From positions 1-5,694 of the forward strand of contig CANPVY010000314.1 of NCBI GenBank assembly GCA_947581845.1: a DNA stretch of 5,694 nucleotides, in the 5' to 3' direction. Position 1 is the first letter of the stretch. Every line of letters begins with the position of its first letter. The notes under the pieces were generated by a model. It made no database searches, had not been told where the DNA came from, and was given only the letters and a program-made list of their open reading frames with translations. The stretch is from an uncultured bacterium (GTDB lineage Bacteria; Gemmatimonadota; Gemmatimonadetes; Palauibacterales; KS3-K002). Positions 1 through 5,158 of the stretch are shown one piece after another. Made by a program: the position numbers and the translations under genes.

Positions 1-140
1 CGCCCAGCCCCAGCGTCCAGGCCGCGCCGACCCCGAGCAGCCGACTCCTCCAGATCGCCCAGGAAGTACTCTCTCTCTTCGCGCGGCACCAACAGGCCGA
101 CAAGCAGGCGGACCAGACGAGCTGCGCGAGGGGCACACAT
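1..140 (-). CDS. ADOP-type ABC transporter permease, N-terminal fragment
   Basis: This is the first 46 codons of a gene that continues past the left edge. The translation begins MCAPRAARLVRLLVGLLVPR and continues with EEREYFLGDLEES at about residues 21-33. A short Arg/Leu-rich segment followed by 'PREEREYFLGDLEE' matches the 'permease prefix' region at the N-terminus of many acidobacterial duplicated orphan permeases, membrane proteins of the MacB/FtsX type. No membrane segment is visible yet because the fragment stops too early. The start ATG shares its A with the TGA stop of the PadR gene (TGATG), so the two are almost certainly translated together. PadR plus ADOP permease is a recurrent pairing, which supports the call. 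The transported substrate cannot be inferred. The residual doubt comes from the short length. Confidence 0.66.
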   Translation of the reverse strand, partial: MCAPRAARLVRLLVGLLVPREEREYFLGDLEESAARGRRGLDAGAG

Positions 141-463
141 CACAGCAACTCCAACTCGAGGTTCAGCCCCTCAGCCAGACGTCGCAGGTCGGCCAGGGAG
201 TAACGGATGGTTGCGAGTCCGGCTGGTGTCACCTGGTAGAGCTTCTTGCGGCGGCCACCCCTCTCCGCCGTCGGCTCGCTCGCACCGGAGCGGAGGTACC
301 CCTTTGCCTCGAGCCGCCCCAGGGTCTTGTAGACCGTCCCCAGAGTGAGCGTCCGCGAGGTCTCCCGCTCGAGCTCTTCCCGGACCGTGACCCCATAGGC
401 GCCGGAGCCAAGCCGTAGAACGGCCAGCATCACCAGCAACTCGAATTCGCCCGCGTGCGGCAT
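140..463 (-). CDS. PadR family transcriptional regulator
   Basis: A 107-residue winged-helix repressor of the short PadR class, which has one wHTH plus a C-terminal dimerisation helix. The segments GEFELLVMLAVLRLG (about 5-19), GAYGVTVREELE (about 21-32), LTLGTVYKTLGRLEAKGYL (about 39-57, the recognition helix), and the wing with ERGGRRKKLYQVTPAG (about 67-82) follow the family pattern closely. The C-terminal helix RYSLADLRRLAEG ends the protein at normal family length. The ATG at 463 is preceded on its strand by an eight-G run that could serve as a purine-rich ribosome-binding site. The gene overlaps the downstream permease by one base. PadR proteins usually repress their own operon and release DNA on ligand binding, so the most likely target is this operon. 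A possible operator dyad lies just upstream (487-522). Confidence 0.93.
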   Translation of the reverse strand: MPHAGEFELLVMLAVLRLGSGAYGVTVREELERETSRTLTLGTVYKTLGRLEAKGYLRSGASEPTAERGGRRKKLYQVTPAGLATIRYSLADLRRLAEGLNLELELL

Positions 464-486
464 CGCCCCCCCCGAGGCTATTTCTC

Positions 487-522
487 CGGCATCGTCAGGG
501 ATACCACTAGGATCAGATGCCG
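487..522. promoter_or_regulatory. Candidate operator dyad upstream of PadR
   Basis: Perfect 7-base arms CGGCATC and GATGCCG are separated by 22 bases and end 23 bases before the PadR start codon. Within the spacer, GATACCACTAGGATC (500-514) is itself partly symmetric. Placement fits autoregulation by PadR, but the arms do not match an operator I know, and arms of this length can arise by chance. Confidence 0.25.
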
Positions 523-782
523 TGAAGGCCCGAAAGGTTGCAGGAGCATAGGAGGATCGCGGTTCCGGCGGGCCTTTGGCGAGGGCTCAGACATCCACCC
601 GAGCTGGGCTTCACCGCCTGGGGGCCAATCCTCTACAAAAGAGGGGAGCCTTCACACGGTGCGTATTCTCTCGGGCAGCGATAGGCGGTCGAAGCCCATT
701 CTTTGGAATTTCTCCAAACGTGGTCGTCGCGTTTACCCACCGGCAGTTTGAGTTGCATCCCTCTCTCGCAGCTTGGAGGGGG

Positions 783-810
783 TTGACAATGTGCAGCCAG
801 GTTTTATGTT
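783..810 (+). promoter_or_regulatory. Sigma70-type promoter of the blaI-M56 operon
   Basis: A perfect -35 hexamer TTGACA (783-788) is followed after 16 bases by TATGTT (805-810), a four-of-six match to TATAAT. Transcription would begin near 816-818, about 32 bases before the GTG start chosen for the repressor. The motif ACAATGT (786-792) overlaps the -35, and TTTA/TAAA arms (803-806, 813-816) flank part of the -10. Either could be where the BlaI-type protein represses its own promoter, but neither matches the TACA-N2-TGTA core of classical BlaI/MecI operators. Confidence 0.6.
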
Positions 811-836
811 TGTAAAAGATCGAACGTCCTGGCGAT

Positions 837-841
837 GGAGG
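837..841 (+). promoter_or_regulatory. Shine-Dalgarno site that fixes the repressor start
   Basis: GGAGG lies 8 bases before the in-frame GTG at 850. The alternative ATG at 835 has no such site upstream, and the GGAGG falls inside its own second and third codons. This favours GTG 850, giving a protein that begins five residues later. Confidence 0.6.
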
Positions 842-849
842 TGCAGCAC

Positions 850-1224
850 GTGTCCACCCACCTGACGAAGCGGGAGCTGGATCTGATGTCGGTGCTCTGG
901 CAGCGGGGATCGGCCACGGTCAGCGAGGTCTTGGAGGGCCTGACCGACGAGATCAGCTATTCCACCGTGATGACCGTGCTGCGCACGCTCGAAGCCAAGG
1001 GTCACGTCCGCCACGAGCAGGAAGGGAAGGCCTTCCGGTTCTACCCGGTCACCAATCCTGAGGAGGCGGGCAGCAGCGCCCTGAGCCGTATTCTCCACAA
1101 GGTGTACCACGGCTCGCTCGAGCTGATGGTCAACCAGCTGGTCTCGGACAAGAATGTCTCCGCCGACGAGATCCGCAGGATCCGGGATGATCTGGAGCGG
1201 CGCCTGAAGGAGATAGAGCGGTGA
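850..1224 (+). CDS. BlaI/MecI/CopY family transcriptional repressor
   Basis: From GTG 850 this is a 124-residue protein; the upstream ATG at 835 would add five residues. The N-terminal winged helix shows LTKRELDLMSVLWQRG (about 4-19) and the recognition region SYSTVMTVLRTLEAKGHVRH (about 36-55), followed by the wing KAFRFYPV. The C-terminal part (DDLERRLKEIER at the end) is the helical dimerisation region of the family. BlaI/MecI proteins bind as dimers to the promoters of their own operon and of target genes, and are inactivated by proteolysis when the partner M56 membrane protease senses a signal. The partner follows immediately with a GTGA overlap. The classical targets are a beta-lactamase or PBP2a gene, and neither is here, so the regulon is unknown. 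The family assignment is firm; a role in antibiotic resistance is not shown. Confidence 0.93.
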   Translation: MSTHLTKRELDLMSVLWQRGSATVSEVLEGLTDEISYSTVMTVLRTLEAKGHVRHEQEGKAFRFYPVTNPEEAGSSALSRILHKVYHGSLELMVNQLVSDKNVSADEIRRIRDDLERRLKEIER

Positions 1225-2363
1225 TCGCCGTCTGGATGGCCTACGCCGTCGTGGTCTCCGCCGTCTTCGCGCTCGCCGGGGTGGCCCTCGAGCGGAGCTT
1301 TAGGTTCGCGAGACGACCCGGTCGTCTGCCGGTGGCGGTGGCGATCGTGGGCTCCGTCGTCGTCCCGCTTCTGAGATGGTTGCAGCCGAGTGCCGCGGGT
1401 CATGGAGGTATACTCGCCAGGTTGAGCGCACCGCTCGATCTGGGCGCCCAGGCGCTCGTGTCTCTTTCCGACGTCAGCGGTATTGGCGCCTTCGACACTC
1501 CGCTCATCGTGCTCTGGATCGCGGCATCGCTGACGATCTTGATTTCGATCCTCGTGGTCCAGACGCGTATGGTGCGGGACGCGAGGCGGTGCACGAAGGG
1601 CGTCGTGGACGGCGCCGCCGTCTTGCGGACACGGTCATTTGGCCCCGCAGTGGTCGGCTCGCTGAAGAGTTACATCCTGCTCCCCACGTGGGCTGATGGG
1701 CTCGAGGCACAGTCCCGCCGGCTCGCTGTGCTCCACGAGTGCGAGCACGTGCGGGCGCGCGATCCGCAGCTGCTCTTCTGCGCCTGCCTGCTCGCGGCGC
1801 TCCACCCGTGGAACGTGGCTCTCTGGTGGCAGCTCACGCGACTAAGGAAGGCGATCGAGTTGGACTGCGATCAGCGGATCGTGAACGGCGGCGTCGACAT
1901 CCGGTCCTACGGGAACCTGCTGTTGCACATCGCATCGCGGCGGGCACCGACGCCGCTCACAACGCTCGCCATTTCGAATACGAGAACGTTCGTCGAGAGG
2001 AGGATTACGGCGATGGCTGATCACAAGGTCAGGGGCAAGCACCTTCGGGCGGCGCTCGCCGCCGTCTGTGGGGTCGTGCTCTTCGGGCTGGGCTGCGAGA
2101 CCCCTTCCCCAGTCGAGGTCGAGGAGCCAGACGCTAACCTGCAGCAGCAGCAACAGGAGATCTTGGCGACCAACTTCGCCTTTGTTTATGTACACATCAT
2201 CGACGGCAGGAGCGTACCCGTCACGGTAACGGGAGAACAGCTCCGTCCAGAGACCCAACTCACCCAAAGGCACCAACAGGAGCTTCAGCAGAGGTTCACC
2301 GAAGGGAAGCTCACGCCAGCGGAGTACGAGCGGGAACACGAACGCCTGGAGCGCATCGAGTAG
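1221..2363 (+). CDS. BlaR1/MecR1-like M56 family membrane metalloprotease without sensor domain
   Basis: A 380-residue integral membrane protease. The GTG start overlaps the repressor stop (GTGA) and has AAGGAGA 7 bases upstream. Hydrophobic segments lie at about 2-22, 36-54, 94-113, 184-203 and 276-291. The zinc site is HECEH (H172, E173, H176) followed by VRARD. The third conserved block is ELDCDQRIVNGG, with E213 the likely third ligand and D217 conserved, then the family segment FVERRI at 257-262. The protease is expected to cut, directly or indirectly, the BlaI-type repressor encoded before it. BlaR1 and MecR1 carry a C-terminal penicillin-binding domain of about 250 residues. Here the last hydrophobic segment is followed by only about 90 residues, with a five-Gln run (308-312) and a SHOCT-like end (QELQQRFTEGKLTPAEYERE). 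The signal sensed is therefore unknown. An internal start at 2013 is possible. Confidence 0.9.
   Translation: MIAVWMAYAVVVSAVFALAGVALERSFRFARRPGRLPVAVAIVGSVVVPLLRWLQPSAAGHGGILARLSAPLDLGAQALVSLSDVSGIGAFDTPLIVLWIAASLTILISILVVQTRMVRDARRCTKGVVDGAAVLRTRSFGPAVVGSLKSYILLPTWADGLEAQSRRLAVLHECEHVRARDPQLLFCACLLAALHPWNVALWWQLTRLRKAIELDCDQRIVNGGVDIRSYGNLLLHIASRRAPTPLTTLAISNTRTFVERRITAMADHKVRGKHLRAALAAVCGVVLFGLGCETPSPVEVEEPDANLQQQQQEILATNFAFVYVHIIDGRSVPVTVTGEQLRPETQLTQRHQQELQQRFTEGKLTPAEYEREHERLERIE
1998..2015 (+). promoter_or_regulatory. Possible internal ribosome-binding site and start in the M56 gene
   Basis: A perfect AGGAGG (1998-2003) stands 9 bases before the in-frame ATG 2013 (Met265 of the protease). 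Starting there gives a 116-residue product: MADHKVRGKHLR, a hydrophobic stretch, then GLGC, which looks like a lipoprotein signal peptide, and the Gln-rich tail. AGGAGG also encodes the Arg-Arg of the family motif ERRI and AGG is used elsewhere in the gene, so the match may be incidental. Confidence 0.3.
2195..2234 (+). repeat. Imperfect direct repeat, copy 1 (inside the M56 gene)
   Basis: Forty bases that match 2452-2491 at 36 positions without gaps; the longest identical run is GCGTACCCGTCACGG (15 bases). This copy encodes residues from His325 to Gly338 of the protease tail. Both copies keep the small stem CCCGT/ACGGG. Confidence 0.75.
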
Positions 2364-2376
2364 CCAAAGAGATCAA

Positions 2377-2420
2377 AGCGCCGCAGTCATCCAAGAGGCT
2401 GCGGCGCTCTCTTGTTTCTG
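2377..2420 (+). terminator. Rho-independent terminator of the blaI-M56 operon, probably bidirectional
   Basis: A perfect 10-base stem AGCGCCGCAG (2377-2386) pairs with CTGCGGCGCT (2399-2408) around a 12-base loop, followed by CTCTTGTTTCTG. It begins 13 bases after the M56 stop codon. Read on the other strand, the same stem is followed by TTGATCTCTTT, so it may also stop transcripts of the convergent M28 gene. Confidence 0.8.
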
Positions 2421-2451
2421 CTTCCCTTCGACTATCGCCGCCCAATCAGCG

Positions 2452-2491
2452 CATCATCGTCGGCTGGGGCGTACCCGTCACGGCAACGGGA
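2452..2491 (+). repeat. Imperfect direct repeat, copy 2 (intergenic)
   Basis: The second copy of the element at 2195-2234 lies between the two convergent genes, 257 bases downstream. Its four differences (at 2460, 2465, 2468 and 2484) would all change the amino acid if read in the M56 frame, so it is not kept as that protein sequence. Similarity stops abruptly on both sides. Confidence 0.75.
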
Positions 2492-2502
2492 AATGCCTGC
2501 GC

Positions 2503-2525
2503 GCCAAGGCTGCCGGAGCCCTGGC
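2503..2525 (-). terminator. Hairpin just after the M28 stop codon
   Basis: GCCAAGGCT (2503-2511) and AGCCCTGGC (2517-2525) form a 9-base stem with one G-U pair and a 5-base loop, starting one base beyond the M28 stop on the minus strand. The sequence that follows on that strand has only ATTT, so it is a weak candidate for a factor-independent terminator. It may instead act as a 3' end stabiliser. Confidence 0.35.
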
Positions 2526-2526
2526 A

Positions 2527-4038
2527 TCAGGGCAGACCCTGGTCCCCCTCGAACACGGGCCGCTGGGCGGCGTTGGCCACTGCCCACCCGGTGGCATACA
2601 TCCAGCGGGTCATGCGGGTCAGTTTCTCCCAGTCGATCCGGTCTACCTCGTCGAAGGGCGTGTGGTAGTCTTCGTGAAGGAGGGCGGTGAAATAGAGGGC
2701 CGGGATCCCGCTCCGGACATAGGGCCAGTGGTCGCTTCGGCGAAAGAAGTTCTCCGGGTGCCCGGGCCGCTCCCATGTGCTGTCCAGGGCGAAGCCGCCC
2801 ACGGCCGCGTTGGCCGCAAGCCCGATCTCGACCAGAGCGGTGGAGGTGAGGTTGGGGGACACGGAGCCCAGGAGGGCAGCGGAGTCCGGGGAGCTCCGGC
2901 CGATCATGTCGGCATTGAGCACGGCCACGATGGACTCCCGGGGGATAACCGGGTTCCGGGCGTGCCAAGTGGAGCCCAAGAAGCCAGGCTCCTCGGCGCC
3001 GTGCCAGACGAAGAGGGCGGAGCGCCGACCTGGGCTCTCCGCGAAGGCCTGGCCGATGGCCAGGAGAGCGGCGCAGGCCGTGGCGTTGTCGTCGGCTCCG
3101 TTCCAGATCGAGTCACCGTCCCAGGCGAAGCGCACCCCCAGGTGGTCGTGGTGGGCGCTGAGGAGGACGTGCTCCCCTGACAGCGCAGGGTCGGAGCCGG
3201 GGGCCCGGGCGATGACGTTGGCCGAGGGGACGACAAACCGCTCGACCGTCAGCTCGGCCTGGAGCCTGGGAGCCTGGCCCTGCCCGCGGCCCCTCACCAG
3301 ATCCAGGGCACCGGGGCCCACCCAGATGACGGGCGGGCGGTCCGCCTCATACCCCTCCTGCAGAGACCAGTCGCCCTGCGCCCAACCGGCGGCGATGTTC
3401 TCGTACTCTCCCCCCGCAACCGAGTCGGAGACCAGGATCACCGCGGCAGCTCCCCGCTCCGTCAGGAACCGGGCCCGCTCCCGGACGGAGAGCATTGCGT
3501 AGCGCCGGGACGAGAGATCCGGTCCTAGGGGCGGGGCATTGTCCGGGGCCGACAGGACCGCCGCCACCACGAGGCCCCGGATGTCGGGGGCCGCTTCCAG
3601 GTCTTCCGCCTTCCCCCCGCCTACGAACACAATGGGCGAATCGAAGGTGCCCTCCGCCGCCCACACCACCACCGCCTCCTCCCAAATCTTGAAAGGCCTG
3701 CCGGAGATGACGATACGGCTGAGGGGGGTCTGGCGGGTGCGATGGATGGGGAAGACCTGGAAGTAGGTACCGCCCTCGCCTGCGGGCTCCAGCCCGACCT
3801 CGCGGGCCCGCTCGGCCAGCCACGCTCCCGCCCTGAGCTCGTCCACACTTCCCGCGTCGCGTCCCCGCATGCTGTCTTGGGCCAGGACTTCCACGTCCGA
3901 CCGGAGCTGGTCTGAGCGGATGGCATCCATGGCGGGGGGCAGGCCGCCGGGCTCCGTCCCGCAGGCGGTGGCCGCCAAGAGGCAGAAGAGGGCAGCGGCG
4001 AGCCGTGGTGTGCTCCCGGAGTGTTGCTGGATATGCAT
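2527..4038 (-). CDS. M28 family zinc aminopeptidase with PA domain, lipoprotein
   Basis: From ATG 4038 this is a complete 503-residue secreted metallopeptidase. Its N-terminus RLAAALFCLLAATAC is a lipoprotein-type signal with Cys26 as lipid anchor. An M28 N-terminal segment follows (about 40-125), then a protease-associated region (about 130-265) with the characteristic ERGAAAVILVSDS stretch. All expected M28 residues are present: His296 in AHHDHLG, Asp316 in NGADDN, Glu349/Glu350 in WHGAEEPG, Asp377 in LNADMIG and His459 in DYHTPFDEVD. It should bind two zinc ions and release N-terminal residues from peptides at the cell surface or outside; the substrate preference is not evident. The open frame extends to 4206, but those 56 extra residues are compositionally odd and would bury the signal peptide. 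No clear ribosome-binding site precedes ATG 4038. The gene stands alone, convergent with the M56 gene. Confidence 0.93.
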   Translation of the reverse strand: MHIQQHSGSTPRLAAALFCLLAATACGTEPGGLPPAMDAIRSDQLRSDVEVLAQDSMRGRDAGSVDELRAGAWLAERAREVGLEPAGEGGTYFQVFPIHRTRQTPLSRIVISGRPFKIWEEAVVVWAAEGTFDSPIVFVGGGKAEDLEAAPDIRGLVVAAVLSAPDNAPPLGPDLSSRRYAMLSVRERARFLTERGAAAVILVSDSVAGGEYENIAAGWAQGDWSLQEGYEADRPPVIWVGPGALDLVRGRGQGQAPRLQAELTVERFVVPSANVIARAPGSDPALSGEHVLLSAHHDHLGVRFAWDGDSIWNGADDNATACAALLAIGQAFAESPGRRSALFVWHGAEEPGFLGSTWHARNPVIPRESIVAVLNADMIGRSSPDSAALLGSVSPNLTSTALVEIGLAANAAVGGFALDSTWERPGHPENFFRRSDHWPYVRSGIPALYFTALLHEDYHTPFDEVDRIDWEKLTRMTRWMYATGWAVANAAQRPVFEGDQGLP

Positions 4039-4237
4039 GGTCGTCGTAGGCGTTGGCGCGGGACAGCCCTCAGCAGGGTCGGCGTGCGTCCCGCCGCGTG
4101 CATGTTGCCGCCTGCACGCCGCACGGTGTCGTTTTGCGGCCCACCGTTCCGCGTGGTTCCGCTCTTCTTGAAGGGTCAATATAGGCCTGGACCGGCCTTG
4201 TTGCATGGCTCGGAGCTGAGCACAGGTTTGCCTCGTG

Positions 4238-4255
4238 CTCGAGGAGATCCTCGAG
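4238..4255. repeat. Near-perfect palindrome
   Basis: CTCGAGGA-GA-TCCTCGAG: two 8-base arms around 2 bases. The geometry suits a dimeric DNA-binding protein better than an RNA hairpin. It lies about 200 bases upstream of the M28 start, so it could be an operator, but no partner regulator can be named. Confidence 0.45.
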
Positions 4256-4275
4256 ATCCCACAGCCCGGTCTCCA

Positions 4276-4310
4276 TCTCGTCCCCCGACGTTACAGAAGT
4301 TGGGACGAGA
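4276..4310. repeat. Inverted repeat with 9-base arms
   Basis: TCTCGTCCC (4276-4284) and GGGACGAGA (4302-4310) are perfectly complementary across a 17-base spacer. No T-run follows directly, so it does not look like a standard terminator. Confidence 0.5.
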
Positions 4311-4642
4311 GCTGTCTTAAATTTCCGCCCAACTGGCCAGGCAAAACGCTGCAAGTGTCTGTATGATTTAGGGTTGGAGGGATTGCTTCAGAGAGAATGT
4401 CACGCGAAATCGGTGGAGACGAAGGCGACTCTTCCCATTGTCCTCTTCAGCGGCGGGATCTTCTCTCACAATCCGCGATCGCTTGGGCAGGTCCGGGCAC
4501 CTGGGCCTCATCTCATTTCCTCCACCTTGAATATAAGGCCGACCGAGCGCACTACTCCCATCTACCCGGACTCACGGGCGTTACCGAGTCCAATCTGTAC
4601 TGGCACGCTAAGACCTGCGGATTAAAAGTACGAAATTGACCG

Positions 4643-4718
4643 AGGACTATTGGGGTCTATCGACCTCGAAACGAGACGGGAAGCGGCCTTCCGGCCTGTT
4701 GCTGATCCCGATAGTCCT
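4643..4718. repeat. Long inverted repeat able to fold into a branched structure
   Basis: Arms 4643-4657 and 4704-4718 pair over 15 bases, 13 Watson-Crick and 2 G-U, with AGGACTAT/ATAGTCCT as the perfect outer part. The 46 bases between can form CTCG-AAA-CGAG and GGCC-TTCC-GGCC hairpins, giving a possible three-way junction of 76 nt. It may be a structured RNA or a small mobile-element relic. It does not match an RNA family I recognise. Confidence 0.5.
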
Positions 4719-4732
4719 GCTCGAGACGAATG

Positions 4733-4754
4733 GTTTGTCTACAGTTTGTCTACA
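4733..4754 (+). repeat. Perfect 11-base tandem duplication
   Basis: GTTTGTCTACA occurs twice head to tail (4733-4743, 4744-4754), just before a seven-G run. The unit length is not a multiple of three, which argues against coding here. Confidence 0.7.
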
Positions 4755-4928
4755 GTGGGGGGGAGCATGTTCGACTTCAAGCTTCATTGATCTTGCCCCC
4801 CGCGAGCGATTGCTTGAAGCTGACGCGCTCCTTGACGAGCGTCAACCTGCGGCGCCGTCAGGCCCGGATCCTTCACGGCAGTTCTTAGAAACTTGCCTAA
4901 TCAGGCTTCGACTTAGCGACTAGTGAAG

Positions 4929-4972
4929 TCGGGACGGCGGGATTCGAACCCGCGACCTCCCGCTCTCAAAGC
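4929..4972 (-). pseudogene. Orphan 3' half of tRNA-Pro(UGG), possible attachment site
   Basis: Read on the minus strand, the segment is the end of a tRNA. It has the last bases of the anticodon 5' stem (GC), loop TTTGAGA, anticodon 3' stem GCGGG, variable AGGTC, a perfect T arm GCGGG-TTCGAAT-CCCGC, acceptor strand CGTCCCG and discriminator A. The CGTCCCG acceptor and GCTTTG.GAGCGGG match bacterial tRNA-Pro(UGG), except that anticodon base 36 is A instead of G (loop TTTGAGA instead of TTTGGGA). Upstream of 4972 there is no matching anticodon 5' strand, D arm or 5' acceptor, so it cannot be a working tRNA. A tRNA cut from the anticodon loop to the 3' end is the classical footprint of tyrosine-recombinase integration. 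CCA is not encoded. Confidence 0.75.
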
Positions 4973-4979
4973 CCAAAAC

Positions 4980-5006
4980 CAGCGCGCATCGGCGCTGATG
5001 CGTGCT
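4980..5006 (-). terminator. Hairpin with short T-run, possible terminator of the propeller gene
   Basis: AGCGCGCATC (4981-4990) and GATGCGTGCT (4997-5006) form a 10-base stem with one G-U pair and a 6-base loop. On the minus strand it is followed by GG and then TTTT. It lies about 150 bases after the stop of the propeller-repeat gene and directly beside the tRNA remnant, so it could also belong to an integrated element's end. Confidence 0.4.
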
Positions 5007-5158
5007 GATTTCGACGATCTTGCTCTGACTGCTGGACACCTGCGCCGAGTCCGTTGGCACTACGTTTCACACTCCGCTAAGGAGATCTCGCTCTAAGGCC
5101 AACGCCTAGAGGTCGCCCTCGATCAAATGTCGCACGCACCACCGACGTAGTCGCTTGT
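5007..5158. other. Short gap between the hairpin and the propeller gene
   Basis: About 150 bases with no gene. It contains CGTTGGC (5052-5058) and GCCAACG (5098-5104) as inverted arms 39 bases apart and a local AGGC-CAAC-GCCT hairpin (5096-5107). I see nothing else I can name. Confidence 0.4.

Larger units (their letters stand above)
464..849. other. Divergent intergenic control region
   Basis: About 390 bases separate the leftward PadR operon from the rightward BlaI operon. Short open frames here read as low-complexity, Arg-rich sequence without family resemblance, and I do not regard them as genes. The region holds a dyad close to PadR, a small hairpin CCTCT-ACAAA-AGAGG (630-644), a second one TTTGGA-ATTTC-TCCAAA (702-718), and a promoter facing BlaI. 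No recognisable leftward promoter for PadR was found, nor an RNA gene. Confidence 0.6.
4039..4928. other. Long region without a convincing gene
   Basis: About 890 bases between the M28 start and the tRNA remnant. Base composition is visibly less GC-rich than in the flanking genes. Open frames exist (for example 4374-4625, 4397-4639 and 4636-4923 on plus, 4070-4354 on minus), but none shows a recognisable family, a good ribosome-binding site, or sequence like the neighbouring genes. The region is rich in inverted repeats: 4238-4255, 4276-4310, 4643-4718, 4775-4819 and TGACGC/GCGTCA at 4820-4843. It also carries a short tandem duplication (4733-4754). This looks like decayed or mobile-element-derived DNA, or it may hold an unrecognised RNA. 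Confidence 0.55.

Noticed and set aside
466..473. Eight-base homopolymer at the PadR ribosome-binding site as a phase-variable switch
   Set aside because: A single short G-run in GC-rich DNA is weak evidence; variation among reads or strains would be needed.
455..815. Two plus-strand frames between PadR and the BlaI-type gene
   Set aside because: Arg/Ser-rich low-complexity translations that overlap each other in different frames and the promoter; no start signals or family likeness.
2432..2968. Minus-strand frame overlapping the M28 gene in another frame
   Set aside because: Shadow of the M28 coding sequence; its Arg/Pro-rich translation has no family features.
4039..4206. N-terminal extension of the M28 frame (56 residues)
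   Set aside because: It would place the lipoprotein signal peptide inside the protein. The segment is Arg/His/Pro-rich and unlike a leader, so ATG 4038 is preferred.
4178..4206. Promoter for the M28 gene: TATATT (4178-4183, minus) with a -35 at 4201-4206
   Set aside because: The -35 candidate ATGCAA matches TTGACA at only three positions, so it cannot be separated from chance.
4070..4354. Minus-strand frame containing GLWDLEDLLEHE, reminiscent of the end of some transposases
   Set aside because: Only about a dozen residues resemble the pattern, no catalytic block is visible, and the rest of the frame overlaps the M28 leader with unlike composition. A BLASTX search would decide.
4636..4923. 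Plus-strand frame of 95 residues with a plausible-looking second half (FIDLAPRERLLEADALL)
   Set aside because: No family recognised, no ribosome-binding site, and it runs through the 15-base inverted repeat and an 11-base tandem duplication, which does not keep frame-based periodicity.
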